DNA of 64,000 bases from Verrucomicrobiota bacterium (lineage in GTDB: Bacteria > Verrucomicrobiota > Verrucomicrobiia > Verrucomicrobiales > Akkermansiaceae), in contig JAFLEH010000001.1 in NCBI GenBank assembly GCA_017301995.1, positions 186,001 through 250,000 of the forward strand. The letters run 5' to 3'. This document shows, in pieces, positions 8,602 through 17,145 of this stretch (positions are counted from its first letter, which is position 1; the number at the start of each line of letters is the position of its first letter). A program made the position numbers and the translations under genes. The notes beneath the pieces are model-generated. The model did not search any database. It saw only the letters and a list, made by a program, of their open reading frames with translations, and was not told where the DNA came from.

Positions 8602-10007
8602 TCGGAAGCTCCGGATTCGCCCGGAGCCAGCAGTACCGCCACCCACACCGCCACCCAATGGCTGAGAAACTCGTAGTTTCCGGTTAGAGCGATGACCGAA
8701 CTGCGGTCGAACAACAATCCGCCCGTGGCGACGACCAGCAACACCGCCGGCCAGCGAAGCGAATGGCGTCTCCACAACCTCAGCGCGCCCCAGGCCGCGG
8801 CCGCCAGCGCCAGCGTATGCCCTGCCAGCGCAACCAGGCCGCCACCGCGGAAAGTCGCCACATAGCTGGAATGTTCATGGTTGAGAAAATCCACGTCCTT
8901 TCCGGTTACCGCCAGTCCCTTACCGCACCAGCGGGATGCCGCCATTGATTTCCACAAATGGAGATAGATCTTGGTTCGTCCCGCGCTTGCCCGTTTCAGA
9001 TAGGCGGAGGTGTGATCCTCCGTGGTCTCCACGCGTTTTCCGGGATCAGGGACTTTGGGAGGCGGCGGCTTCGGGCGCGGCGCACTGGGCGATCCGGACT
9101 TTGGAGGCTCAGCACGCGATGCCGGTTCCAGCGACTCCGATTTGGGTGAAATGAGATTCTCCTTGAAATGAAGGCCCCCGTATCCCACGGCGATACCCAA
9201 CGCCACAACCGCCAGTGTTCTCAGCAGGAACCGGAGCGGCCGGCCCGGCAAAACAAGCGCCAGGGCAAAGCAGCCCATCATGGCCCCGCTGCGCGACGCG
9301 GTCAGATACACTCCGGCCACCAATGCCACACACCAACCCCACCGCATCCACGGATTGCGGACTCCGCCATCCGCCATCGATTCAAGCAGCAGCGCGAAGG
9401 CCAGCGCGAAATAATACGCCGCGTAATTCGCGTTGTCCCACGCGATCTGCCCGAATGCGGCGGTCAGCATCCGTGTCGGCCAGATGAGCGCCATCCGCAA
9501 CTGGCTGTAGAAATTCCCATATCCCCCCAATTCGATGTACCGCTCGATCGAAACCAGATACCCGATAAACGACCCCGTCACGATCAGAGCCAGCACCGCA
9601 AACCCGGTCCATTTCGCATACCGGTGAAAGCGTTTCTCCACCAACACCGCCACCAGAACCGCCAAGCCCACCGCGCCTATCAGTCCTTGCGCGGCCGCAC
9701 CCGTTGCCGCGACCGGCGGAACTCCGTTCCACACCCCGCCGATCCACGAAGCGGCATGCGCGATCAGCAGTCCGGCAACCGCCAGCGCGCCACGGGCCCC
9801 AGACTTTCGCAACAGCGGCCAAAGGATTCCGCGAAAACCCATCATGGCTAACAACCCAGCCAATAACAAATGCTGCTGGCGATACTCCGGCGACGACCAC
9901 ACCAGGTGCGATGCCACCACCAGCACCAGCGCCACCGCCGCGAGAAACCCGCGGAGCGCGGCGTCCTGCGGCGCTTCGCCGACAAGCGATGACGTCCCGT
10001 CGCTCAC
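8598..10007 (-). CDS. O-antigen ligase / polymerase-like membrane protein
   Basis: 469 residues with about ten to twelve hydrophobic helices. The pattern is that of Wzy/WaaL-type proteins: many N-terminal helices, a large periplasmic loop between roughly residues 285 and 365, then two or three helices. The loop carries a proline-rich stretch ([16 protein letters not shown]) followed by a core with [20 protein letters not shown], where a conserved His-containing loop motif is expected. The start overlaps the stop of the upstream parA-like gene by 4 bp (ATGA), implying translational coupling. No other polysaccharide gene adjoins it, so ligase versus polymerase cannot be decided. Confidence 0.8.
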   Translation of the reverse strand: MSDGTSSLVGEAPQDAALRGFLAAVALVLVVASHLVWSSPEYRQQHLLLAGLLAMMGFRGILWPLLRKSGARGALAVAGLLIAHAASWIGGVWNGVPPVAATGAAAQGLIGAVGLAVLVAVLVEKRFHRYAKWTGFAVLALIVTGSFIGYLVSIERYIELGGYGNFYSQLRMALIWPTRMLTAAFGQIAWDNANYAAYYFALAFALLLESMADGGVRNPWMRWGWCVALVAGVYLTASRSGAMMGCFALALVLPGRPLRFLLRTLAVVALGIAVGYGGLHFKENLISPKSESLEPASRAEPPKSGSPSAPRPKPPPPKVPDPGKRVETTEDHTSAYLKRASAGRTKIYLHLWKSMAASRWCGKGLAVTGKDVDFLNHEHSSYVATFRGGGLVALAGHTLALAAAAWGALRLWRRHSLRWPAVLLVVATGGLLFDRSSVIALTGNYEFLSHWVAVWVAVLLAPGESGASD

Positions 10008-10807
10008 GATCCGGTCCGGGTGGCCAACAGCGGTCCGGCCACCGCGTGGCGGGTGATGAATTCCCGCGCCAGCGCCTGATAGGATTGGCTCCCCGAGCCT
10101 AACGGATCATGTTCGAAGATCGTCTTGCCATGGCTCGGCGCCTCACCGATCCGGATCGTCCGCGGAATGAGCGTCTGATACATCTGGTCGGGAAAATACC
10201 GGCTCACCTCCTCCACCACCTGCCTGGATAGCAGGGTTCGGCCGTCGTACATCGTCATCACGATTCCTTCCATCCGGATATCGAGTTGTGCGTCGGATCC
10301 ACGGATCTGGTCGATCACATGCACGATTTTCGCGAGTCCCTCCAGGCCGAACCACTCGCATTGGAGCGGGATAAGGATTTCATCGGCCGAGGCGAGGGCG
10401 GAGGTCATCAGCACCCCCAGCGAGGGCGGCGTGTCGAGGATGCAGTATTCGAAAAGATCGTTGGGCTTGAGCGCCTGGAGAATCCTCCGCAAGCGGGTGA
10501 GGTGGTCGTCGCTGCGGGCCAACTCGATTTCCACTCCGGCCAAATCCATTTCCGATGGGACCAGCGAGAGGTTTTCCCGTCCGGTGGCCATGATCTGCTG
10601 GTGGACCGTGGTTTCGCCCAGCAGAACCGGGTACATGCTGCCGCCTTCCGGCACTTCCAGACCGAGCCCGCTGGTGCAGTTGGCCTGCGGATCGAGGTCC
10701 ACCAAGAGCACGCGCTGGCCCTGCAACGCGAGACCGGCGGATAGATTGAGGGCGGTGGTGGTTTTACCCACTCCTCCCTTCTGGTTGGCGATGGCGACGA
10801 CTCTCAT
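10004..10807 (-). CDS. ParA/Soj-family ATPase
   Basis: 267 residues from ATG 10807 (MRVVAIANQ). The deviant Walker A motif [14 protein letters not shown] is complete, the switch/Walker A-prime region reads [12 protein letters not shown], and Walker B is [10 protein letters not shown]. The length and order match chromosomal Soj/ParA. Such ATPases usually act with ParB at parS sites. I find neither a parB gene nor a parS palindrome in the window, and the next gene downstream (4-bp overlap) encodes a polysaccharide-type membrane protein. The partner could be elsewhere, or this may be an orphan positioning ATPase. Confidence 0.93.
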   Translation of the reverse strand: MRVVAIANQKGGVGKTTTALNLSAGLALQGQRVLLVDLDPQANCTSGLGLEVPEGGSMYPVLLGETTVHQQIMATGRENLSLVPSEMDLAGVEIELARSDDHLTRLRRILQALKPNDLFEYCILDTPPSLGVLMTSALASADEILIPLQCEWFGLEGLAKIVHVIDQIRGSDAQLDIRMEGIVMTMYDGRTLLSRQVVEEVSRYFPDQMYQTLIPRTIRIGEAPSHGKTIFEHDPLGSGSQSYQALAREFITRHAVAGPLLATRTGS

Positions 10808-10927
10808 GGGCTGGTGATGGCGGACTGACGGGCGGAGTCTTGCCGGAAACCCGGCGCTTGGCAACTAAAACCCCCGCCGTTCGGGCTTTACTTCGAGCGT
10901 GGAAATTCCCACCGTTTTTCCCGCACG

Positions 10928-11422
10928 ATGACCGATATTTTCACGCCAGAAAAACGTTCCGAGGTCATGTCCCGCATCCGGGGGCGCGACACCAAGCCGG
11001 AGATCGCCCTGCGCTCGCTGCTGCACCGGATGGGGTATCGTTTCACCGTGAATGGTCCGAAAAACCGCGGACTTCCCGGCAAACCCGATGTGGTTTTGCC
11101 CCTGCTGCGCACGGTGGTGTTCGTCCACGGCTGTTTCTGGCATGGCCACGAGGGGTGCAAGCATTTCCGGCTACCCAAATCCCGCCACGATTGGTGGGTC
11201 GCGAAAATCTCGGGAAACAAGGCGCGCGACCAGCGCAACGAGTCCGCTCTCCGCGAGATGGGCTGGCATGTCGTCACCATTTGGGCCTGCGCCTTGGGAA
11301 CCCACGCCGCGCGGACCTGGCTGGAAGCGCGGCTGCCAAACCTTCTCGGCCCACCCGGTGCCTCACCCGCGCTGCCCATGGTTGCCGAAGACGCCACTCC
11401 CTATCGGACCGGAAACCCGTGA
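10928..11422 (+). CDS. vsr: Very short patch repair (Vsr-type) endonuclease
   Basis: 164 residues, close to the family norm. Vsr nicks 5' of T:G mismatches arising from deamination of 5-methylcytosine. Seen here: the N-terminal MSRIRGRDTKPE, the catalytic GLPGKPDVVLP region (Asp metal ligand), VFVHGCFWHGH and the Zn/metal-type His-Cys cluster, then PKSRHDWW. The start ATG at 10928 is divergent from parA. Vsr genes normally accompany a cytosine methyltransferase of the Dcm type; none is present in this window, so either the methylase lies elsewhere or the gene is an orphan. Confidence 0.95.
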   Translation: MTDIFTPEKRSEVMSRIRGRDTKPEIALRSLLHRMGYRFTVNGPKNRGLPGKPDVVLPLLRTVVFVHGCFWHGHEGCKHFRLPKSRHDWWVAKISGNKARDQRNESALREMGWHVVTIWACALGTHAARTWLEARLPNLLGPPGASPALPMVAEDATPYRTGNP

Positions 11423-11692
11423 TTGATGGCCGGCGCGGCGGAGCCACCGCCGCACCGGCCTATCGTTCACCGCGCGTGCCCGCGCGGGTCGCCGGTTAGG
11501 TATTAACCCACCACCACCCGGCGACGACGGAAGCCCCGAATCAACACCGGCGGGACCTAGCAAGAAGCCGGTTGCCGATCCGAAAACCTCCGTGAAAGCG
11601 AATGCCACGCCGGACAAGCCGGACGCGGACGCATTCTGGGGAAACCCCAACCATCGGCCAAGCCCCCCGTTCGGGTAGCGGCTTCCGCGGTT
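11423..11692. other. Intergenic stretch with no supported gene
   Basis: These 270 bp lie between vsr and the trmL stop. A plus-strand frame without a start codon ends at about 11679 and would encode a Pro/Lys-rich tail (PPPPGDDGSPESTP, then a WGNPNHRP ending). It reads like the disordered C-terminus of a lost protein, but there is no supporting start, ribosome site or family. I could not identify a clear terminator. Confidence 0.3.
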
Positions 11693-12154
11693 TCACCACT
11701 CCGGACCGCACTGGCGCAGCGCTTCATAGAGCGTGATCGCCACTGCCGTGGATAGGTTCAGGCTGCGAACGCCCCCCAGTTTCATCGGAATCCGCAGCGC
11801 GTGATCGCCGGCCGCCGCCACCATCGGTTCGGGCAGCCCCTTGGTTTCGCATCCGAAAACCAGATAGTCGCCGGGGCGGAACGCGACCTCCCAGTGGGAA
11901 CGCTCGGCCTTGGTGCTCAGATACCAAAACCCCGCGGCGGCATCCGCGCTTTCACGTAGGGATTCCAGCGAATCCCACACCGTGACATCCACATCCTGCC
12001 AATAGTCCAGCCCGGTCCGGCGGACGTGCTTGTCATCCAGCGAAAACCCCAGTGGACGGATCAGATGCAACCGCGAGCCGGTGGCCACCGCCAGCCGCCC
12101 CGCCGCACCGGCGTTGTGCGGGATATCCGGATGAACCAGAACCAGATTGAACAT
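11693..12154 (-). CDS. trmL: tRNA (cytidine(34)-2'-O)-methyltransferase
   Basis: 153 residues, full length for the minimal SPOUT methyltransferase that methylates the wobble base of leucine tRNAs. Motifs: N-terminal LVHPDIPHNAGAAGRLA, the substrate-side LHLIRPLGFSLDD, then the trefoil-knot SAM site LVFGCETKGLPEP and the C-terminal IPMKLGGVRSLNLSTAVAI. It is the last gene of a minus-strand run; its start is 6 bp after the stop of the kinase/FGE-like gene, so it is probably co-transcribed although functionally unrelated. Confidence 0.95.
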   Translation of the reverse strand: MFNLVLVHPDIPHNAGAAGRLAVATGSRLHLIRPLGFSLDDKHVRRTGLDYWQDVDVTVWDSLESLRESADAAAGFWYLSTKAERSHWEVAFRPGDYLVFGCETKGLPEPMVAAAGDHALRIPMKLGGVRSLNLSTAVAITLYEALRQCGPEW

Positions 12155-12160
12155 GCTCGG

Positions 12161-13645
12161 TTAGGGTGCGTAAACCAACCGGAACCCGAGATCCGGCCGA
12201 CGCAAGCCGCGGTCGGCCAACCATTCGCGGCTCAGCGCCCCGTTGGTCCGGTTCAGATAGGATCCGCCGATCACCACCCACTGCGGACGGCCGGCGGGAT
12301 TGTCCGGAGGCACGCCGGGTCGCAGAGTCCACTCGGCCACCGACCCCGCCATGCCCAACAACCCGTTGCGGGTGCGGTCCGCGGTTTCCGCCGACACCGC
12401 CTGCCACGACCCGGGAGGCAGTTTGGCCGGTTCCTCGATCCCCACGCGCAGCGCGGCGAACCATTCCTCCTGGGTTGGCAACCGCGCCTTTTTCCACTCG
12501 GCATAAGCCACGGCGTCCCACCAATCGACCCCCACCACCGGGGTGTCCATGGAAACCTCGCGGCCCTGCCAAGTGCCGCGCACCATGGCGGCATCCAACA
12601 GAGCGGGCCAGTCGTCCGGCGCGTGACCGGATTTCTCCGGCGGTTGTTTGTCGTGATCGAACATCTTGCTGCGGCCGTTTTTCGCGTGCAGTTCCAGTGT
12701 TTCGAGAAACTCCCGGTATTCACCGATCGTCACCTCGTGGGCGGCAATGCGGAAGGCTTTCAACGGGCCTTTTCCTCCATCCGGCGTGGGATGTTCACCC
12801 GCTTCTATCAAAACCGCGCCAGGCAGTTCGGTCTTGGTCACCGTCCGCGGTTTCCTTCCGCTTGCCAACAGCACCACCGTCGCCAGCACCACGGACACCG
12901 CCACCACCGCAACGGCCCACATCGGAAATTTCTTCGGCCGCACCACCGCGGCGGTCATCGGAGTCATCGCGGGAACCAATTCCGCCAATTGCTGCTCGAT
13001 CTGCTCGCAATAGCCATGCACGGCCTGCCAGGTCAGCGGGTTGCCCTCCAACCCGCCGCGCATCCAGCCCAGCAGTGTCAGAATGCGGGTCGCGCCGGGC
13101 AAACCGTCGGCCACCAGCGCAGGCAGCCGCGTTCCGAAGTTCGCCACGTCGCGTGCGGATTGGTCGGGATCGCGTTCCCCCGCGACGACCAGATTGTCCA
13201 TGCGGACCACTCCCGCGTCGTCGATGCGCACGGCTTCCGGGCCGAACATCGCCGTGGCGTGACCGCGCGACTCGTGATAGAGATTGGCCTCCGCCACCCG
13301 CCGCAGAAAGTAAGCGAGCTTCGCCGGCTTCAACGGTTCACCCGCGCGCAGGCGGTCCGCCAGCGACACGCCGGGCAGCAATTCCAGCGCGCAATAGCAA
13401 ACCCCGCCGCTGGAAACCGCCTCGAACACCGTTCCTATCAGCGGGTGATCCACCGCCGCCTTGGCCCGTACGTCCGCCAGAAACGCGTCCATCCGGCCCA
13501 TCGCCTCCGGTTTGAGTTCTTCGATCACCACCGTGCGCCCCACCGATGCCTGGTCCGCGATCCATCGGCGCGTGTCCGGCGTTTCTGCCAGACTTTCCTT
13601 GAGCACGTACTCACCAAGGCGGAGGGATTCGGGAACGTCGTCCAT
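12161..13645 (-). CDS. Membrane pseudokinase fused to formylglycine-generating-enzyme (SUMF1) domain
   Basis: 494 residues. Residues ~1-210 have the layout of a Ser/Thr kinase domain (a beta strand with a lysine in VIEELKPE, the hinge ALELLPGVSLADRL). The catalytic loop HRD and the DFG motif are not recognisable: where they should stand the text reads SRGHATAMFGPEA and VVRMDNL. One membrane helix follows (FPMWAVAVVAVSVVLATVV, ~245-265). Residues ~285-494 form an FGE-sulfatase domain: AHEVTIGEYREFLE, PVVGVDWWDAVAYAEW, RLPTQEEW, LGMAGSVAEW, GGSYLNR and GFRLV. The active-site cysteines of true formylglycine-generating enzymes are not visible, so this is probably a sensory or binding version. It follows a TPR membrane protein by 29 bp. 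Confidence 0.85.
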   Translation of the reverse strand: MDDVPESLRLGEYVLKESLAETPDTRRWIADQASVGRTVVIEELKPEAMGRMDAFLADVRAKAAVDHPLIGTVFEAVSSGGVCYCALELLPGVSLADRLRAGEPLKPAKLAYFLRRVAEANLYHESRGHATAMFGPEAVRIDDAGVVRMDNLVVAGERDPDQSARDVANFGTRLPALVADGLPGATRILTLLGWMRGGLEGNPLTWQAVHGYCEQIEQQLAELVPAMTPMTAAVVRPKKFPMWAVAVVAVSVVLATVVLLASGRKPRTVTKTELPGAVLIEAGEHPTPDGGKGPLKAFRIAAHEVTIGEYREFLETLELHAKNGRSKMFDHDKQPPEKSGHAPDDWPALLDAAMVRGTWQGREVSMDTPVVGVDWWDAVAYAEWKKARLPTQEEWFAALRVGIEEPAKLPPGSWQAVSAETADRTRNGLLGMAGSVAEWTLRPGVPPDNPAGRPQWVVIGGSYLNRTNGALSREWLADRGLRRPDLGFRLVYAP

Positions 13646-13674
13646 GATCGATAGGCTAACGGGAAAATACGGGA

Positions 13675-14775
13675 TCAGGGCGGTGGCAACACACCGGGGA
13701 AGTTCGGGTCCGGGGTGTTGAACGGAAGGTTGGGGTCGTTCGCCATCGGGTCAGCGGCGGGCGCCACCCGCTCCCTGCTGCGGGCCGCCAGGTCGCGCGG
13801 ACGAGCGTCAAGATCCACCACCTCGCCCTTGTAGTGGAGGGAAACCACATAGCCGTAATACTCGAGTTCGCCGAACAAATGGTCCGTGGCCGGATCCCTC
13901 TGCGGAATCGTATAGGTCACCTGTAGGCTTTCCTCGTTATCCAGAAAATCGTAGGGCTCGGTCACGCAAATTCCCGCCGATGCCCAGCTCTTGTCCTCCA
14001 GCGGAACGATGCCGTCGCGCTTGCTGCGGTTGAATAACTCCACGCTCACCACCACATCGTTGGGGTTGATCTCCTCCCCCGGTGCCTTCTCAACCGGGAT
14101 GGTCAGAATAACCCGCTTTCCGTCCGGATGATCCGGGTTTTCGAATTTCCGCACTGTCCCGAGAGCGACCGTTCCGGTGGGAACTCGGGTCTGGAACCCG
14201 TCGCGGAGTTTTTCATGGGCCTTGGTGTAGAGCGTGCCCGCTTTGGACGGCTCCAGCGCGGCCACCTTCGCGAAATAGTCGGATGCGGTGTCGAAAACCC
14301 CCAGCGCCTCATGCACCATACCCAGCTCGAACAGAACCTGCGGCTCGTTGGGCGCGAGACCCTTTGCCTCCTCAAGTTTCAGCACCGCCCTCCCCATGTC
14401 GCCCGCCACCCGTGCCTGCTTGGCCTCGGTTACCAACCGCTCCGCCACCGGATCGGCGATCGGCGGAACCTTCAGCGGCGTCGGAGGCGGCAAATCCGAA
14501 ACCGCCACCGGCTTCGGCGCGGGAACGGCGGCCACCGGACGGATCACCACCGGCTCCGCGACCTCCCGCGGCTTCTGCGCGGCGGACGGCACCGCCACCA
14601 CCTTCACCACCTCGCGCTCCACAATTCTCACCTCACGAGCCGACTCCAACCGCGCCGCGAGCGCGATCCCGGCCACAATGATCTCCGCAAACGCGACCGC
14701 CCCCAGCGCGAAACACGCGAGGGAAAACACGGGGACACGTCCCGCCGGGGACACGGCTTTCGGAAGATTGCTCAC
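13675..14775 (-). CDS. Membrane-anchored TPR-like protein
   Basis: 366 residues from a GTG at 14775 (VSNLPKAVSP). The open frame continues upstream, but that part is not protein-like. There is one N-terminal membrane helix (VFSLACFALGAVAFAEIIVAGIALA, about residues 14-40) and a short coiled stretch (REVRIVEREVVKVV). A Pro/Ala-rich linker follows, then two or three tetratricopeptide-like repeats (EAKGLAPNEPQVLFELGMVHEALG, residues ~145-200). The C-terminal beta-rich domain is of unknown family (VVSVELFNRSKRDGIVP). It precedes the pseudokinase-FGE gene on the same strand, suggesting a joint membrane-associated role. Confidence 0.72.
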   Translation of the reverse strand: MSNLPKAVSPAGRVPVFSLACFALGAVAFAEIIVAGIALAARLESAREVRIVEREVVKVVAVPSAAQKPREVAEPVVIRPVAAVPAPKPVAVSDLPPPTPLKVPPIADPVAERLVTEAKQARVAGDMGRAVLKLEEAKGLAPNEPQVLFELGMVHEALGVFDTASDYFAKVAALEPSKAGTLYTKAHEKLRDGFQTRVPTGTVALGTVRKFENPDHPDGKRVILTIPVEKAPGEEINPNDVVVSVELFNRSKRDGIVPLEDKSWASAGICVTEPYDFLDNEESLQVTYTIPQRDPATDHLFGELEYYGYVVSLHYKGEVVDLDARPRDLAARSRERVAPAADPMANDPNLPFNTPDPNFPGVLPPP

Positions 14776-14875
14776 TCGCGGGGAATGCTGCCCCCTCTCC
14801 CCCGCCCTGTCAACCCGCGCCTGCGTTCCACGCGAAAATCGCGCAACGCGCACCATCAGGGAGCACCAATGCCGC

Positions 14876-15124
14876 CTGACAGGAATCCCCAGCAGGGAAT
14901 CCGGATACGAGAGTTTCGAGACTCTTGACCGACTGATAGATCGATTGGAACGCATCCCCGCGCCACGGATTGTGGACTTATACGTCACTTGCGGAGGACC
15001 ACCGTGGTCAAACCTCCCCAAAAGCGACGTCGAACGGTTTTTTCAACGCATGGCCGCTGCCGGTGTCAATCTCAGACACGAGCGCCCCGACGGTCTATCA
15101 AACGTCATCTGCACGTGTCCCTAA
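14876..15124 (+). CDS. Possible small ORF or gene remnant without a clear start
   Basis: A plus-strand frame ending at 15124 reads like real protein over its last ~70 residues (TLDRLIDRLERIPAPRIVDL, then SDVERFFQRMAAAGVNLRHE), with a predicted helix-strand pattern. No ATG, GTG or TTG is well placed: CTG at 14876 and TTG at 14945 are the only in-frame options I see. An ATG at 14860 opens a different frame that stops at 14928, so a frameshift is possible. It abuts a GH32 remnant in a patch of decayed sequence. Family unknown. Confidence 0.25.
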   Translation: MTGIPSRESGYESFETLDRLIDRLERIPAPRIVDLYVTCGGPPWSNLPKSDVERFFQRMAAAGVNLRHERPDGLSNVICTCP

Positions 15125-15198
15125 GAAACCGAAGGATCCAACAGGTTGCTTCCGCCACCTGGGACCATCCGAATCGTGGTTCCGAACGCAGATCCACC

Positions 15199-15480
15199 CT
15201 AACGCTCCAGCGCCGTGGCGTCCGGCCAGGCTGAAGCGAGCGGATGGATGCGAAGCGCGCCGATCCGGACCGGGCCTCCTTCCGCTTTGGCGGATAGGCC
15301 GTTTCCACGCGGCAGAACGAACTGCGTGGAGGAGACCACGCCATCGTTGACAAAGACCTCGAGCGAAGTGCGGTCGATGAGCAGTTCCAGTTTCCGCAAC
15401 GGTTCGTCGGGCGGTGGATTGCTTTCATGGTTTTCATACGGCTTGCGACAGAGCGTATGCAAGGCACCACGGGCCAACAA
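15199..15480 (-). pseudogene. C-terminal remnant of a GH32 (levanase/invertase-type) glycosidase
   Basis: About 93 residues remain. The text EPLRKLELLIDRTSLEVFVN followed by DGVVSSTQFVLP is the characteristic end of the GH32 C-terminal beta-sandwich, where the usual pattern is a D-x-S-x-E-V-F-V-N-D-G run. The catalytic propeller that should precede it is absent: the frame begins at 15480, only 95 bp from the divergent coaB start. The fragment therefore cannot be an active enzyme. It is most simply a deletion remnant of a fructan- or sucrose-degrading gene. An alternative, a stand-alone sandwich domain, is unlikely. Confidence 0.65.
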
Positions 15481-15575
15481 GGATTTTGCCCGGCAGATTC
15501 GTTCCGATGCTCCGTTTCGCGCGGCACCGGTGAGTTGCGGCTTGCATGCCGCCGCCGGGCGGGCAGACTCGGCGC

Positions 15576-16229
15576 GTGCGCATCCTCGTCACCGCAGGTC
15601 CCACCCGCGAACCCATTGATCCGGTCCGTTTTCTGACGAACCGATCCTCGGGAAAGATGGGCTATGCGCTCGCCCATGCCTTCCAGCACGCGGGCCACTC
15701 GGTGCTGCTGGTTTCCGGCCCCACCGACCTGGATGTGCCCGATCACGTCGATTTCATCCCGGTGGAAACCGCCGCCGACATGTGCGACGCCGTGCGCCAT
15801 TCGATCGGGCGGATGGACATCGCGGTTTTCGCGGCGGCGGTGGCCGACTACACGGTTCGCGATCCCGCACCGGAGAAAATCAAGAAATCCTCCGACCCGC
15901 TGACGCTTGAGTTGGTTAAAACAACTGACATCCTCGGATCCGCCCGGGAGCCGTTCGGGTTCGAAGGAACCCTGGTCGGTTTTGCCGCCGAAACCAACGA
16001 CCTGGAGGCCAACGCCCGCGACAAGCTGACCCGCAAGCGCTGCGACCTGATCATCGCCAACGACGTTTCGAAGCCGGGCATCGGTTTCGATTCCGACCGC
16101 AACGAAGTCCTCCTCGTCTATCCGACCCACAACGAACAAGTCCCCGAAACCACCAAACACGACCTCGCCCACCGCCTCGCCCACGCCATTCTCACCCTCC
16201 ATGCGGAGCGGGTGGGGTGCGAACCGTAG
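15576..16229 (+). CDS. coaB: Phosphopantothenate-cysteine ligase (CoaB domain, stand-alone)
   Basis: 217 residues from GTG 15576 (VRILVTAGPTREPIDPVRFL), matching the usual CoaB start; an ATG 30 bp earlier is the alternative. It joins cysteine to 4'-phosphopantothenate in coenzyme A synthesis. Seen: TNRSSGKMGYALA, the dimer and nucleotide region AAAVADYT, and the C-terminal GFAAETNDLEANA and IIANDVSKPGIGF. In most bacteria CoaB is fused behind the CoaC decarboxylase. Here only the ligase half is present, as in bacteria with split coaB and coaC; coaC is not in the window. Confidence 0.93.
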   Translation: MRILVTAGPTREPIDPVRFLTNRSSGKMGYALAHAFQHAGHSVLLVSGPTDLDVPDHVDFIPVETAADMCDAVRHSIGRMDIAVFAAAVADYTVRDPAPEKIKKSSDPLTLELVKTTDILGSAREPFGFEGTLVGFAAETNDLEANARDKLTRKRCDLIIANDVSKPGIGFDSDRNEVLLVYPTHNEQVPETTKHDLAHRLAHAILTLHAERVGCEP

Positions 16230-16344
16230 CTTTCGGTTGTCGGATTTCGGAAAACCATCCACGGAGGCCGCCGGATAGACACAAGACTTCAAGACGCAAG
16301 ACACAAGAAAGAACCCGGCGCGCCAGCGCTCCCGCTTTCTCCCC

Positions 16345-16371
16345 AATAACAAATAACAAATAACAAATAAC
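16345..16371 (+). repeat. Short AATAACA tandem repeat just upstream of an IMPase-family gene
   Basis: About four copies of the 7-bp unit AATAACA run to within 11 bp of the start codon at 16382. The AT-rich tract contrasts sharply with the GC-rich surroundings. It occupies the position of the ribosome binding site, so no Shine-Dalgarno is visible there, and copy-number slippage would alter spacing or leader structure. A purine-rich stretch of repeated CAAGAC-like words lies upstream (16276-16311). Confidence 0.7.
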
Positions 16372-16381
16372 TTCCCCACCC

Positions 16382-17131
16382 ATGACCGACCTCGAACTCG
16401 CCATCCATGCCGCGCTTGAAGCGGGCAAGCTGCTCCGCGCCCATTTCGGCACCGATGCGGTCGTCGATGAGGCGACCCACCACGACATCAAGCTCGAACT
16501 CGACAAGAAGTCCCAGGAGCTGATCACCGGCATTCTGCTGGGAAGCCGCTCCGGCGACGCGCTTTACGGCGAGGAAGGCGTGGCCGGCAACCCGGAATCC
16601 GACCGCCAATGGATCGTCGATCCGATCGACGGCACGGTGAATTACTACTACAACATCCCGCATTTCTGCGTGTCCATCGCGCTGCGGGAGGCCGGCGAGA
16701 TCGTGCTGGGAGTGATCCACGACCCGATGATCGGGGAGACTTGGACGGTGGAGGCCGGCGGTCCGCCAATGCTCAACGGCAAGGTGATCGCGGCAAGCAA
16801 ACGGGAGAAACTATCCGAATCGATCCTGTTTGTCGGCTGCGGCAAGGACGAAGAGGCGCTGCGCACCGGAATCGAACGGTTCCGCCGAGCCTCGGTGAAG
16901 GCCCGCAAGATGCGCATGATGGGATCCGCCGCGCTGGGCATGGCCTACATCGCCACCGGGCGGATGGACGCCTACATCGAGTCGAAAATCTCGCTGTGGG
17001 ACATCGCCGCGGGACAGCTTCTGCTGGAACGGGCCGGAGGCAAGGTGGATCTAACCCCGATCCCCGGCCAGCCGGATTCGTGGTCGATCGTCGCCACCAA
17101 CGGACGCATCCCGCTCGACGAGATTCTCTAA
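16382..17131 (+). CDS. Inositol-monophosphatase-family phosphatase
   Basis: 249 residues, standard length. The two metal-binding motifs are intact: GEEG with the preceding ALY, and the signature WIVDPIDGTVNYYYNIPHF. The C-terminal motif is SLWDIAAGQLLLERAGG. These Li-sensitive, Mg-dependent enzymes hydrolyse inositol phosphates, histidinol phosphate, fructose bisphosphate or related esters, and sequence alone does not choose between suhB-, hisN- and cysQ-type roles. It is followed after 14 bp by ispF and then a CDF transporter, all co-directional. Confidence 0.93.
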   Translation: MTDLELAIHAALEAGKLLRAHFGTDAVVDEATHHDIKLELDKKSQELITGILLGSRSGDALYGEEGVAGNPESDRQWIVDPIDGTVNYYYNIPHFCVSIALREAGEIVLGVIHDPMIGETWTVEAGGPPMLNGKVIAASKREKLSESILFVGCGKDEEALRTGIERFRRASVKARKMRMMGSAALGMAYIATGRMDAYIESKISLWDIAAGQLLLERAGGKVDLTPIPGQPDSWSIVATNGRIPLDEIL

Positions 17132-17145
17132 CCTACACATATCCC

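Noticed and set aside
12026..13654. 542-codon plus-strand open frame
   Set aside because: Antisense to the kinase/FGE-like and trmL genes; His/Arg/Pro-rich text with no family features.
15105..16379. 424-codon minus-strand open frame
   Set aside because: Mostly antisense to coaB. Only the shifted section at 15199-15480, in another phase, is protein-like (GH32 remnant).
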